Shown here one piece after another: positions 16,530 through 25,229 of a DNA stretch of 64,000 nt. The DNA is from Sphingomonas kyeonggiensis. GTDB taxonomy: Bacteria > Pseudomonadota > Alphaproteobacteria > Sphingomonadales > Sphingomonadaceae. Below the pieces are notes generated by a model that saw only the letters and a list, made by a program, of their open reading frames with translations, was not told the DNA's origin and did not search any database. The stretch is from positions 744,001 through 808,000 of the forward strand of contig NZ_JAUSTJ010000002.1 in the NCBI RefSeq assembly GCF_030812785.1, given 5' to 3'. Position 1 is the first letter of the stretch, and the number at the start of each line of letters is the position of its first letter. The position numbers were made by a program, and so were the translations under genes.

Positions 16530-16966
16530 TTTCCCTCGACCGTCCAGATCGTGCAGCGCGCGATCCAGGTTTCGAGCTGCTCGATCAGCTCGGGATAGGA
16601 TTTCGTCTCGAAGCTGTGCATCAGCTTCGCATCGCCGTCGAAGCGGAAGGGCAGGTCGTTGCGGCGTCTGCCGCGCGCGTCGCGGGGCCAGGGCTGATAC
16701 TCGACCTTCAGCTCGAAATGGCCTTCGGGATCGTGCTCCGGCCGGAACTCCACGTCGATGACGAAACGCCGACCTTCATTTGTTGCGTAGAAAACGCTGG
16801 AGCCGCCGAAATCGCCGTTCTCGACACGCTTGTCGCGGTGGAACTGGTTCCAGCCGATCTTCCAGCCCGCCGGAATCCGGAGCGGCACGAGCTCAAGGTA
16901 GTCGGGGGATTTGTCATAGTCGGCGAATACCCCAGCCGATTTCCTGAATGCGCGCGTGCCGTCCAT
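16526..16966 (-). CDS. Hypothetical protein, 146 residues
   Basis: A soluble, acidic, Trp- and Tyr-rich protein without a signal peptide or membrane helix. Visible stretches include IPAGWKIGWNQFHRDKR in the first third and, near the end, SYPELIEQLETWIARC. No family is recognised. The coding frame is strong by codon position, and the stop codons of this gene and the serine hydrolase share four bases (CTAA). It stands alone in the 120-base divergent region before cheA. Confidence 0.6.
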   Translation of the reverse strand: MDGTRAFRKSAGVFADYDKSPDYLELVPLRIPAGWKIGWNQFHRDKRVENGDFGGSSVFYATNEGRRFVIDVEFRPEHDPEGHFELKVEYQPWPRDARGRRRNDLPFRFDGDAKLMHSFETKSYPELIEQLETWIARCTIWTVEGN

Positions 16967-17025
16967 GCCGGCCTAGGTTCCACGGGCGGCGCAATGGCGC
17001 AAGCCGGCGCCTTTAGGTCAGGCGG

Positions 17026-17041
17026 CTAACGCCCTTTTAAC
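17026..17041 (+). promoter_or_regulatory. Possible CtrA-binding site upstream of cheA
   Basis: CTAA, seven bases, then TTAAC: one base away from the CtrA consensus TTAA-N7-TTAAC. It is 46 bases upstream of the cheA start. Chemotaxis genes are under CtrA control in several sphingomonads, and ChpT of the same relay is encoded 2 kb away. Confidence 0.4.
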
Positions 17042-17087
17042 CACCCATCCCGCACAAGACCCCCGCAAATTTGCTTTCCGGGGCCCC

Positions 17088-19412
17088 ATGGACGACCTGC
17101 TGCAGGAATTCATCGCCGAGACGCGTGAGACGCTCGAAGCGCTTTCGGGCGAGATCGTCGCGTGGGAAGCGCATCCGGCGGATCGCGCCCGGCTCGATGC
17201 CATTTTCCGCTTCGTGCACACCGTGAAGGGGAGCTGCGGCTTTCTCGACCTGCCGCGCCTGGGCCGGCTCAGCCATGCCGCCGAGGACGTGCTGGCGCAG
17301 GTGCGCGAGGGCAAGCGCGCGCCCGATCGCGCACTGGTCAATGCCGTGCTCGCGGTGGTCGACCGGATCGGCGAGCTGGTCGAGGCGATCGAATCGGGCA
17401 CCAGCCTGGACGATAGCGGCGACGAGCTGCTGGTCGCCGCGCTGGCCGAAGGGGCCGAGGAAATCGCGCATGCCGGCCCGATCGTCAGCCGCGCGCCGGC
17501 ACGCAGCGTGCGCCTGAACGTCGATCTGCTTGACCGGATGATGTCCGGCATGTCGGACATGGTGCTCGCCCGCAACGAGCTGGCCCGGCGGCTGCGGAAC
17601 GGCGAGATCGATCCCGCGATCGAGGCGGCGCTGGAGCGGCTGTCGCTCACCGTCGGCGAGATGCGCGACACGGTGACGCGCACCCGCATGCAGAAGATCG
17701 ACGCGCTGTTCTCCGCACTGCCGCGGATGGTGCGCGACACGGCGGCGGGGCTGGGCAAGTCGGTGATGCTCCAGGTCGAGGGCTCCGACGTCGAGCTCGA
17801 CCGCGAGATGATCGAAGTGATGCGCGACCCGCTGGTCCACATCATCCGCAATTCGATCGATCATGGCATCGAGGCGCCGGGCGAGCGCCGCGCCGGCGGC
17901 AAGCGCGAGAATGGCCGCCTGTCGGTCTCGGCGCGCCAGTCGGGCAACCAGATCATCATCGAGATCGCCGATGACGGCCGCGGCATCGATACCGAGCGGC
18001 TGATCCAGAAGCTGGTCATCCAGGGCCGCGACGAGGCCAAGCTGCGCAGCCTGTCGGCGCGCGCCAAGCTCGACCTGGTGTTCGAGCCGGGCCTGTCGTC
18101 AAAGGACGTGGTGAGCGAAGTCTCCGGGCGCGGCGTCGGCATGGACGTCGTCCGTGCCGCGATCGAGCAGATCGGCGGGCGCGTCGAGCTCGACAGCAAT
18201 CCCGGCAAGGGCCTGCGCATCGCCATCCATGTGCCGCTGACCCTGTCGATCATCTCGACGATCGTGGTGGGCGTTGGCGGCCAGCGTTTCGCGATCCCGC
18301 GCCAGTCGATCGAGGAGATCGTCACCGAGCGTGGCGATGCGATCCGCGTCGACGTGATCGGCGGCTCGCCGGTCGCCTCGGTGCGCGAGCGGCGCATGCC
18401 GCTGATCGATCTGGCCTCGATGCTCGGCGTGCCCGCCAGCACCGCGCGCGAGGAAGGGGCGCAGATGCTCGCCATCGTCAGCGTGAGCGAGGGCAGCTAT
18501 GCGCTGGCCGTCGACACGGTGCTCGACAATGAGGAGCTGGTGATCAAGCCGGCTTCGCCCGCGGTGATGTCGACCGGCCTCTATGCCGGACAGACGCTGC
18601 CGGATTCGGGCCTGCCGATGCTGCTGCTCGACTGCGCCGGCATGGCCAAGGCGGCGAGCCTGGATTTCAGCCGCGACGCGCAGCAGCTGTTCGAGGAAGA
18701 GGAAGAGATCGAAGTCGAGCAGGGCATGCCCGCGCTGCTGTTCCGCGACCTGGACGGCGTGCGCCGTGCGGTGCCGCTGGCGGCGGTCGACCGGGTCGAG
18801 CAGGTCGATGCGGTCAATGTCCGCTTTGCCGCCGGCCGCTTCCGCATCACCATCGACGACCGTATCCTGCCCCTCGCCGCCCATGGCGACCTGGACGGGC
18901 TCGAGCGGATCAACGTGCTGCGCCTGAAGGACGGCATCAACGAAGTCTCCTATGCGATCGAGGAAGCCGCCGACATCGTCGTGCTGCCCGAAGAGATCGC
19001 GCCGGCCCGCGAGCCGGGGCCGATCGCCGGCGTCGTGCTGGTCGATGGCGAGCAGATCGAGCTGGTCGACATGCTGTGGATCTTCGACGAGCATGCCGAG
19101 CGCGAGGTGGAGGACACCCCGCCGCTCTGCCTGATCTCGGGCGACGAGGATGGCTGGATGGCCTCCTTCGTGAAGCCGCTTCTGGAGGCCTCGGGATATC
19201 GCGTCGCGCTCCGCCTCGCGCCGGGCGAGATGCCCGCCGTGGTGCTCTCCACCGAGGAGGCGCAGGGCGTACTCGGCGCACCCGCGCCGGTCGTCCGCTT
19301 GCGAAAGAAGCGCGCTTCGGGTGGGTCGGGCGACGACAGCGTCTATAGATATGACAGGGCGGGACTGCTTTCCGCGCTCGAAGCCCGGGTCTCGGGCAAG
19401 GCAGGTCGCTGA
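17088..19412 (+). CDS. cheA: Chemotaxis histidine kinase CheA with extra C-terminal domains
   Basis: A 774-residue kinase. P1/Hpt: His44 in FRFVHTVKGSCGFLDLP. A P2 domain for CheY/CheB docking seems absent; the Hpt is followed directly by the dimerisation helices (P3) from about residue 140. The P4 ATPase has RDPLVHIIRNSIDHGIE, DDGRGID and SGRGVGMDVVRAAIEQIGG. P5 (CheW-like) covers about 385-525. Beyond it are a second, diverged CheW-like region (about 548-665) and a C-terminal stretch (about 675-750) that reads like a receiver domain but lacks the acceptor Asp. It heads the che operon; the cheW start overlaps its stop. Confidence 0.93.
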   Translation: MDDLLQEFIAETRETLEALSGEIVAWEAHPADRARLDAIFRFVHTVKGSCGFLDLPRLGRLSHAAEDVLAQVREGKRAPDRALVNAVLAVVDRIGELVEAIESGTSLDDSGDELLVAALAEGAEEIAHAGPIVSRAPARSVRLNVDLLDRMMSGMSDMVLARNELARRLRNGEIDPAIEAALERLSLTVGEMRDTVTRTRMQKIDALFSALPRMVRDTAAGLGKSVMLQVEGSDVELDREMIEVMRDPLVHIIRNSIDHGIEAPGERRAGGKRENGRLSVSARQSGNQIIIEIADDGRGIDTERLIQKLVIQGRDEAKLRSLSARAKLDLVFEPGLSSKDVVSEVSGRGVGMDVVRAAIEQIGGRVELDSNPGKGLRIAIHVPLTLSIISTIVVGVGGQRFAIPRQSIEEIVTERGDAIRVDVIGGSPVASVRERRMPLIDLASMLGVPASTAREEGAQMLAIVSVSEGSYALAVDTVLDNEELVIKPASPAVMSTGLYAGQTLPDSGLPMLLLDCAGMAKAASLDFSRDAQQLFEEEEEIEVEQGMPALLFRDLDGVRRAVPLAAVDRVEQVDAVNVRFAAGRFRITIDDRILPLAAHGDLDGLERINVLRLKDGINEVSYAIEEAADIVVLPEEIAPAREPGPIAGVVLVDGEQIELVDMLWIFDEHAEREVEDTPPLCLISGDEDGWMASFVKPLLEASGYRVALRLAPGEMPAVVLSTEEAQGVLGAPAPVVRLRKKRASGGSGDDSVYRYDRAGLLSALEARVSGKAGR

Positions 19413-19837
19413 TGTCGCATCTCTATCTCATCGCCCAGGTAGCGGGCCGCGCCGTTGCGATCGACTCCGAGCAGGTCGAGTCCGTGGTGGACATCGGCGA
19501 GGTGACGGCGGTGCCGCGCGCCTCGCAGCATGTCCGCGGGCTCGCCGCGCTGCGCAGCCGGGTGGTGACTGTGGTCGACACCCAGTCGGCGCTCGGCATG
19601 GCGGGCGGCAGCCCGGCGCGCCGAGCGGTGATCACCCAGGTCGAGGGGCATCATTATGCGATGCTGGTCGACGCGCTCGACGATGTCGCGCCGTTCGACC
19701 TGCTGCCGCTGGCCCACGGCGTCACGCTCGATCCCGCCTGGCGCGGGGCAGGGCGGGGCATCGTGGAACGGGACGGCGAGCCGATCCTCGCGATCGACCT
19801 CGCCAGCCTCGTCCCCGGCCATGCCGGGATCAATTAG
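19412..19837 (+). CDS. cheW: Chemotaxis coupling protein CheW
   Basis: A 141-residue CheW-domain protein (LYLIAQVAGRAVAIDSEQVE near the start, GLAALRSRVVTVVDTQSALG in the middle). It links chemoreceptors to CheA at the membrane array. Its ATG overlaps the cheA stop by one base (TGATG), indicating coupling. It is somewhat diverged from canonical CheW in its last third. Confidence 0.88.
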   Translation: MSHLYLIAQVAGRAVAIDSEQVESVVDIGEVTAVPRASQHVRGLAALRSRVVTVVDTQSALGMAGGSPARRAVITQVEGHHYAMLVDALDDVAPFDLLPLAHGVTLDPAWRGAGRGIVERDGEPILAIDLASLVPGHAGIN

Positions 19838-19920
19838 TTCGCAAGATTAACGTCGCACTCACATCTTTCGTGCACTGTCCAATCCCAACCTAGACACCTG
19901 AAAGCGGGGAACAGGGGAAA

Positions 19921-20286
19921 ATGAAGACTTGTCTGGTCGTCGACGACTCCAAGGTGATCCGGAAGGTCGCCCGGCACATCCTGGAGACTCTCGACTTCGA
20001 AGTGCGCGAGGCCGGTGACGGTCGCGAGGCGCTCGACTCCTGCCTGCAGACCCCGCCGGACGTGATCCTGCTGGACTGGAACATGCCCGTGATGAGCGGC
20101 ATGGACTTCCTCCGCGCGCTCAAGGACTCGGGACTTCCCCAGCGTCCCAAGGTGGTGTTCTGCACCACCGAGAACGGCATGGCCTATATCCGCGCCGCCA
20201 TCGAAGCCGGTGCCGACGAGTATGTCATGAAGCCGTTCGACCGCGAGACGCTGGAAAGCAAGCTGCAGATCGTCGGCGTCGCCTGA
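19921..20286 (+). CDS. cheY: Single-domain response regulator CheY
   Basis: A 121-residue receiver domain with the acidic pair DD at residues 8-9, phospho-acceptor Asp52 in ILLDWNMPVMSG, the Thr of FCTTEN and the Lys of VMKPFDRE. In the che operon it is expected to carry the signal from CheA to the flagellar switch. An 83-base gap separates it from cheW; AGGGGAA lies just before its ATG. Confidence 0.93.
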   Translation: MKTCLVVDDSKVIRKVARHILETLDFEVREAGDGREALDSCLQTPPDVILLDWNMPVMSGMDFLRALKDSGLPQRPKVVFCTTENGMAYIRAAIEAGADEYVMKPFDRETLESKLQIVGVA

Positions 20287-20308
20287 GCGACGCATAGGAG
20301 AGGCCCCA

Positions 20309-21418
20309 GTGGCGCACGCATCTCTTGCGGACACCGGGTTCGGCAGCGCGGCTGCCGGGCCGGCGCAGGTGCTGATCGTCGACGACTCCGTCGTCGCACG
20401 CTCGGTGCTGGGGCGCATGGTGGAAGGCACGCGGCGCTTCCGCGTCGCTGCCGCCTATAGCGACGTGCGCGCGGCGCTCGACTATCTCAAGACCCATAGT
20501 GTCGACATCATCCTGCTCGACATCGAGATGCCGGGCATCGACGGCCTCACCGCGCTGCCCGACGTGATCTCGGCGGGACGGGGCGCCAAGGTGCTGATCG
20601 TCTCCTCGGCGGCCGAGCAGGGTGCCGCGGTGACCGTGCAGGCGCTGGCGCTCGGCGCGGCGGACACGCTGGTCAAGCCCGGCATCGGCGCGTTCGGCGG
20701 CCGTTTCGCCGAAGTGCTCGAGGAGCGGCTTTCGCGTCTGCTCGAGACGCATGGCCATTCGGTGCCCGAGCCCGCGGCACCTGTGCATCCCGCACCCGTG
20801 ACGGCCAACACCCAGCAGCATGGTCCGGTCCAGCTGCCGGACGATTTCGAGCTGGTCGCGATCGGCGCCTCGACCGGCGGCATCCACGCGCTCAGCCAGC
20901 TGCTCCGCGCGATCCCGGCGCGCTTCCAGGTACCGATCCTGGTGACCCAGCATCTGCCGGTCTCCTTCATGAGCTATTTCGCCACCCAGCTCGCCGTGCT
21001 CGGCGGGCGGCCCTGCGACGTCGCTGCAGACCGGATGCGCATCCGGCCCGGCCGGATCATCGTCGCGCCGGGTGATGCGCATATGCGCGTGGTCCGCACC
21101 TCGGACGGCTCGGCGATCCGCCTGACGCACGAGAAGGCGACGAGCGGCTGCATGCCCTCGGTCGACCCGATGTTCGAGAGCGTCGCCCAGGTATTCGGCG
21201 CCCGCGCGCTCGGCGTGGTGCTGAGCGGCATGGGGCGCGATGGCTGCGAAGGCGCCAAGGACCTGATCGACGCCGGCGCGCGCGTGCTGGCGCAGGACAA
21301 GACGAGCTCGGTGGTGTGGGGCATGCCCGGCGCCGTCGCCAATGCCGGCCGGGCAAGCGCGATCCTGCCGCCGGATGAGATCGGGCGGCTGATCGCCCGG
21401 CGCGGAGGCGCGGCATGA
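20309..21418 (+). CDS. cheB: Chemotaxis protein-glutamate methylesterase CheB
   Basis: A 369-residue protein starting at GTG. An N-terminal receiver domain has DD at 25-26 and phospho-acceptor Asp71 in ILLDIEMPGIDGL; a linker rich in Pro, Ala and His leads to the methylesterase domain with the catalytic Ser in AIGASTGGIHAL, His in VTQHLPVSF and Asp in GMGRDGCEG. It demethylates and deamidates chemoreceptors for adaptation. Its TGA overlaps the cheR ATG. Confidence 0.95.
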   Translation: MAHASLADTGFGSAAAGPAQVLIVDDSVVARSVLGRMVEGTRRFRVAAAYSDVRAALDYLKTHSVDIILLDIEMPGIDGLTALPDVISAGRGAKVLIVSSAAEQGAAVTVQALALGAADTLVKPGIGAFGGRFAEVLEERLSRLLETHGHSVPEPAAPVHPAPVTANTQQHGPVQLPDDFELVAIGASTGGIHALSQLLRAIPARFQVPILVTQHLPVSFMSYFATQLAVLGGRPCDVAADRMRIRPGRIIVAPGDAHMRVVRTSDGSAIRLTHEKATSGCMPSVDPMFESVAQVFGARALGVVLSGMGRDGCEGAKDLIDAGARVLAQDKTSSVVWGMPGAVANAGRASAILPPDEIGRLIARRGGAA

Positions 21419-22266
21419 TCCCGACTCCGGGCGCCGCGCCGATCGCTTCCGCCGGCGCGATGAACATGATCGCGGCGCTGCTCGAGCAGCGTGCCGGCCA
21501 GCAGATCGCCGCGAACCGCACCTGGCGGATCGAGACGGCGCTGAAGCCGATCCTGCGTGAGCGCGGGCTGGCGAGCCTCGACGAGCTGGTCGCCCAGCTC
21601 ATCTCGGCGCGGACCGGCGAGCTGGCGGACAAGGTCGTCGATGCGCTGCTCAACCAGGAAACCAGTTTCTTCCGCGATACCGCGGTGCTCGACATGGTGG
21701 CGGATGCCGCCCAGGCGATGCAGGCCGAGGCCGGCCACCGCCGGCTGCGCATCTGGTCGGCGGGTTGCTCGACCGGGCAGGAGCCGCTGAGCCTCGCCAT
21801 GCTCTTCTCCGAGCGCGGCATGCCCGATCCCGAGATCGTGGCGACCGATGTCTCGCCCGCGGCGCTTGCCCGGGCCCGGAGCGGCCGCTTCTCGCAGTTC
21901 GAGATCCAGCGCGGGTTGCCCGTGCGCCGGATGATGACCTGGTTCGACTCGGTGAACGCCGACTGGGTCGCCAAGCCCGAACTGGTGCGCAAGCTCCAGT
22001 TCCGCCAGCACAACCTCACCCTCGATCCAGCGCCTGCGGGCGTGTTCGACATCATCCTGTGCCGCAACGTGATGCTGTACTTCTCGGTCGCGGTGCGCCG
22101 GAAGGTGTTCGACACCCTGTCCTCGGCGATGCGGCCGGGCGGGTTGCTCGCGCTCGGCGCCGGCGAGACGGTGATCGGCCAGACCGAGCATTTCACTCCC
22201 TGCGAGCGTTATCGCGGCTTCTATCGCGGCGTCGAGGCACCGGGATCGGTGCGCGCGGCGGGTTGA
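21415..22266 (+). CDS. cheR: Chemotaxis protein methyltransferase CheR
   Basis: A 283-residue enzyme with the N-terminal helical CheR domain and the SAM-binding domain: NQETSFFRD, RIWSAGCSTGQEPLSLAML, and the FDIILCRNVMLYF motif. It methylates receptor glutamates using SAM. It starts in an ATGA overlap with cheB. The start codon precedes about 15 extra residues before the conserved helix. Confidence 0.95.
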   Translation: MIPTPGAAPIASAGAMNMIAALLEQRAGQQIAANRTWRIETALKPILRERGLASLDELVAQLISARTGELADKVVDALLNQETSFFRDTAVLDMVADAAQAMQAEAGHRRLRIWSAGCSTGQEPLSLAMLFSERGMPDPEIVATDVSPAALARARSGRFSQFEIQRGLPVRRMMTWFDSVNADWVAKPELVRKLQFRQHNLTLDPAPAGVFDIILCRNVMLYFSVAVRRKVFDTLSSAMRPGGLLALGAGETVIGQTEHFTPCERYRGFYRGVEAPGSVRAAG

Positions 22267-22299
22267 TCGCGGCATCGTTACGGGTCTAGCGTTCGGCCC

Positions 22300-23001
22300 A
22301 TGCACAACGGCCTGGCCTTTCTCGACGCGCCCTCGCCCAATTTCGACGAGCGGGCGCTGCCGGTCACGATGATCGTGCTGCACTATACCGGCATGGAAAG
22401 CGGCGAGGCGGCGCTGGCGCGATTGCGCGATCCCGAGGCGAAGGTCTCCGCCCATTACATGGTCGAAGAGGATGGCACGATCCACCGGCTGGTGCCCGAG
22501 GACAAGCGCGCCTGGCATGCCGGCCGCTCGCACTGGCGGGGGATCAAGGACGTCAACTCGGCCTCGGTCGGCATCGAGATCGTCAATCCCGGGCATGAGC
22601 ATGGCTATCGTCCGTTCCCCGCCGAGCAGATGGGCGCGCTGATCCCGCTCGTGGCGGAGATCAAGGAGCGCTACGGCATCACCCGCGGCAATGTCGTCGG
22701 CCATTCCGACGTGGCGCCGGCGCGCAAGCAGGACCCGGGCGAGCTGTTCAACTGGCATGCGCTCGCCCGCTTGCGCCTTGCGTTGCCGCGACCGACCCGG
22801 AACCTGATGGATCCGGGCTGGCCCGATGCCGGCTTCATCATGGCGCTCGAGCGCTTCGGCTATGACGTGACCGACGAGACTGCCGCGGTCACCGCCTTCC
22901 AGCGCCGTTTCCGCCCCGAGATGATCGACGGCGAGATCGACATGGAATGCCGCTGCCTGCTGCTCGCGCTGCTTCTGCCCAAGCCCCAGGGCGACGACTG
23001 A
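22300..23001 (+). CDS. N-acetylmuramoyl-L-alanine amidase (Amidase_2) with peptidoglycan-binding tail
   Basis: A 233-residue AmiD/AmpD-type zinc amidase: the first zinc His is in MIVLHYTGMES, the second part in NSASVGIEIVNPGH, and the final ligands in VVGHSDVAPARKQDPG. A C-terminal PGBD-like segment follows (ALERFGYDVTDETAAVTAFQ). It cleaves the bond between MurNAc and L-Ala. There is no evident signal peptide, so it could work in the cytoplasm on recycled muropeptides like AmpD. It follows cheR by 33 bases but is unrelated in function. Confidence 0.88.
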   Translation: MHNGLAFLDAPSPNFDERALPVTMIVLHYTGMESGEAALARLRDPEAKVSAHYMVEEDGTIHRLVPEDKRAWHAGRSHWRGIKDVNSASVGIEIVNPGHEHGYRPFPAEQMGALIPLVAEIKERYGITRGNVVGHSDVAPARKQDPGELFNWHALARLRLALPRPTRNLMDPGWPDAGFIMALERFGYDVTDETAAVTAFQRRFRPEMIDGEIDMECRCLLLALLLPKPQGDD

Positions 23002-23089
23002 GCCGGTTTAGTTACGGGTCCGTGCACTAAATCCGTGCAGGCTTCTGCAAGTATAGGATGATCTATAGGAAGGCGGAGGTTGTTTCGCC

Positions 23090-23392
23090 TTGAGCAATAT
23101 CGGTTCCTCGACATCCCTTGGCCCGGTCCAGGCCTATCTTTCCGGCGTGGCGCGCGCCGATGCGAAGGGCGAGGTGCCGTCCTCGGTCAATATTCCCACC
23201 GTGAGCGAGGCGACCGAAGCGGTCGAACGGGTCGCGCAGGTGCGCGGCGCGGACGGCGTGGTCGGCCTCGGATCGGACTATCGCAAGATCGCGCTGGCCT
23301 CCGGCCTCAGCGTCCAGTGGAAGGTCGAGGTGATGGCCTGGGGCACCGCGGTGCTGCGCACCGCCGATCCGGATGGCGACGGAAAAGCCTGA
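23090..23392 (+). CDS. Small hypothetical protein, possibly YbjQ-like
   Basis: A 100-residue protein using TTG 23090 as start, with AAGGCGGAGG about ten bases upstream. The central and C-terminal part (RGADGVVGLGSDYR, then WKVEVMAWGTAVLR) resembles the end of YbjQ/UPF0145 proteins, but the N-terminal half does not, so the family link is tentative. A tandem CCGTGCA repeat and a TATAGG-rich element precede it. It ends 40 bases before rnpB. Confidence 0.5.
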   Translation: MSNIGSSTSLGPVQAYLSGVARADAKGEVPSSVNIPTVSEATEAVERVAQVRGADGVVGLGSDYRKIALASGLSVQWKVEVMAWGTAVLRTADPDGDGKA

Positions 23393-23432
23393 AGCCCTTG
23401 CAGTAACGCGCCGCTTCGCTAGAGCGGTCCGC

Positions 23433-23801
23433 GCCAGAGGATCGGGCGGCCGCGGGTGCGCAAGCACGCGAGGAAAGTCCGGGCTCCACGGAAACACGGT
23501 GCCGGGTAATGCCCGGCGGGGGCGACCCCAGGGACAGTGCCACAGAGAGCAGACCGCCCACTGGTCCTTCGGGACTAAGGGCAAGGGTGAAAGGGTGCGG
23601 CAAGAGCGCACCGCGCGACCGGTAACGGAAGCGGCATGGTAAACCCCACCGGGAGCAAGACCGAATAGGGGCGGCGCATGGGCCTGGTTCCGGCCCGTCG
23701 CCCGGGTTGGTTGCTGGAGCGGCGGAGCGATCCGTCGCCTAGAGGAATGGTCGCCCATCCCTTTCGAGGGTGGACAGAACCCGGCTTATAGATCCTCTGG
23801 C
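23433..23801 (+). ncRNA. rnpB: RNase P RNA (bacterial type A)
   Basis: The catalytic RNA that trims the 5' leader of pre-tRNA. Conserved blocks are present: GAGGAAAGTCCGGGCTCC near 23470, ACAGTGCCACAGAGAG near 23536, AAGGGTGAAAGGGTGCGG near 23583, GGTAAACCCCACCGGGAGCA near 23638 and the 3' block GGACAGAACCCGGCTTATAG. The ends pair perfectly: GCCAGAGGATC at 23433-23443 with GATCCTCTGGC at 23791-23801 (P1 helix). Confidence 0.97.
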
Positions 23802-23862
23802 ATTTCATGTAACACGGCGGTGCTATGCTTGCGCCATCCGAACGAGTGGCTATCTGGACGGC

Positions 23863-24399
23863 ATGGCAAGGCAGACGCGATCTTCAGACTGGGGCTTTCC
23901 ACGCTGGCGCGAATATGGCGCCGAGCGCGAGGCCGTGAAGGTGCGCCTGTGCGACCGCCATGGCTGCGACCAGCCGGGCGACCGGCCCGCGCCCAAATCG
24001 CCCAACAGCCCCGAGCGCTGGTATTTTTGCGAGACGCACGCCGCCGAGTACAACCGCAACTGGGACTATTTCGCCGGCCTGACTGCCGAGGAGGCTGCCA
24101 AGCGCGAGGCGGACGAGCGGCGCGATGCATCGGGCTTTGCCGAGGCGAAGTATAATGGCTGGGCGGGGCCGGGCGACGGCAGCCGCTCGCGCGACGAGAT
24201 GCGCGCGCTGGAGGTGCTCGAGCTCGAGGTCGACAGCGATTTCGACGCGGTACGCATGGCCTATCGTCGGCTCGCCAAGGTCAACCATCCGGACGTGAAT
24301 CCCAACGACGCCGAGGCGGCGAAGCGCTTCCACGCGATCCAGGCCGCCTATGACGTGCTCAAGGCCGCCGAGGAACGGCGGACGTGGAAGGGCGATTGA
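23863..24399 (+). CDS. J-domain (DnaJ-like) protein
   Basis: A 178-residue protein. The J domain is C-terminal (about residues 115-175): ALEVLELEVDSDFDAVRMAY, the HPD motif in KVNHPDVNPND, and RFHAIQAAYDVLK. Such proteins stimulate DnaK ATPase; the C-terminal position recalls DjlA or Hsc20-like proteins and similar alphaproteobacterial cochaperones. The N-terminal half has CDRHGCDQPGD and WYFCETHAAEYNRNW, whose Cys/His residues could bind a metal. ATG 23863 lies beyond the end of rnpB. Confidence 0.82.
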   Translation: MARQTRSSDWGFPRWREYGAEREAVKVRLCDRHGCDQPGDRPAPKSPNSPERWYFCETHAAEYNRNWDYFAGLTAEEAAKREADERRDASGFAEAKYNGWAGPGDGSRSRDEMRALEVLELEVDSDFDAVRMAYRRLAKVNHPDVNPNDAEAAKRFHAIQAAYDVLKAAEERRTWKGD

Positions 24400-24698
24400 A
24401 GCACCGCGTCCATTCCAACTGGGACCATACCGTCCTTGTCTGTGCGAAATGCTCGAAGAAGCTGGACGGCGGCTTCGGGCCCAAGGGCAAGCAATCGCTC
24501 GCCAAGGCGCTGCGCAAGCATCTGGGCCTGAAGAAGGGCCGCAAGGCCGAGGCGGGGATCGTCGAGGTCAAGTGCATGGGCGTATGCCCGCGCGGGGCTG
24601 TGACGGTGATCGACGCCGGCGGGCCGAAGGAATGGCTGCTGGTGCCGAAGGGCGCGGATCTGGATAAAGTGGCGGAGGAACTGGGGCTGGGGCGATAG
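24384..24698 (+). CDS. Thioredoxin-like [2Fe-2S] ferredoxin-type protein
   Basis: A 104-residue protein with paired Cys in VLVCAKCSKK and in EVKCMGVCPRGAVTV, the pattern of thioredoxin-fold 2Fe-2S ferredoxins. It probably carries a cluster and acts in electron transfer or iron-sulfur handling; the SufE gene lies across the next hairpin. Start is uncertain: GTG 24384 or TTG 24396, the latter overlapping the stop of the J-domain gene. Both suggest translational coupling. Confidence 0.78.
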   Translation: MEGRLKHRVHSNWDHTVLVCAKCSKKLDGGFGPKGKQSLAKALRKHLGLKKGRKAEAGIVEVKCMGVCPRGAVTVIDAGGPKEWLLVPKGADLDKVAEELGLGR

Positions 24699-24706
24699 CC
24701 TATTCC

Positions 24707-24786
24707 CGTCATCCCGGCGAAAGCCGGGATCTCGTGCTGCTCTTTTCCCGCCTTCGCCTGAGATCCCGGCTTTCGCCGGGATGACG
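24707..24786. repeat. REPIN-like REP doublet (second sequence variant)
   Basis: CGTCATCCCGGCGAAAGCCG then GGATCTC, and its inverted copy, around a 25-base spacer. It fills the space between two convergent genes (24698 and 24798) and probably ends transcription from both. The same variant occurs at 61493. Confidence 0.88.
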
Positions 24787-24797
24787 AAGAGAAGAGC

Positions 24798-25205
24798 CTA
24801 GGCCGTGTAGCGCTGCGCTGTCTCGCGCACCAACGCGATCATGTTGGGTATGCCCTGGGTCCGGTTCGAGCTGAGCTGGTTCCTGAGGTCGAACGGCGCC
24901 AGCGCGCCTTCGATGTCGGTTGCCAGAATCTCGGCCGGGGCCTTGTCTTGCACCGTGAGCAGCACCAGCGCGATGATGCCCTTGGTGATTGCCGCGTTGG
25001 AGTCGGCGAGGAAGTGGAGCCGGCCATCGTCGAGGCGGGTGGGGTAGACCCACACCGCGGCCGAGCAGCCGCGGACCAAAGTGGCGTCGGTCTTGAGCGC
25101 TTCGGGCATTTCCTCCAGCCCGCGGCCCAGATCAATCAGCAGGCGATAGCGGTCATCAGGTTCGAGGAACGCATATTCGTCCTGCAGGTCGGCGAGGCTG
25201 GTCAT
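24798..25205 (-). CDS. sufE: SufE family iron-sulfur assembly protein
   Basis: A 135-residue SufE-like protein. The sulfur-accepting Cys is in LVRGCSAAVWV (about residue 47), preceded by the LEPDDRYRLLIDLGRGLEEMP helix region. SufE takes persulfide sulfur from the cysteine desulfurase SufS and activates it. The rest of the suf operon is not here. It is the last gene in the leftward run that begins with the psp operon, 24 bases after the previous gene, but it likely has a separate role. Confidence 0.92.
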   Translation of the reverse strand: MTSLADLQDEYAFLEPDDRYRLLIDLGRGLEEMPEALKTDATLVRGCSAAVWVYPTRLDDGRLHFLADSNAAITKGIIALVLLTVQDKAPAEILATDIEGALAPFDLRNQLSSNRTQGIPNMIALVRETAQRYTA

Positions 25206-25229
25206 GCCCCGCCGCTAGCCGGGTGGACC

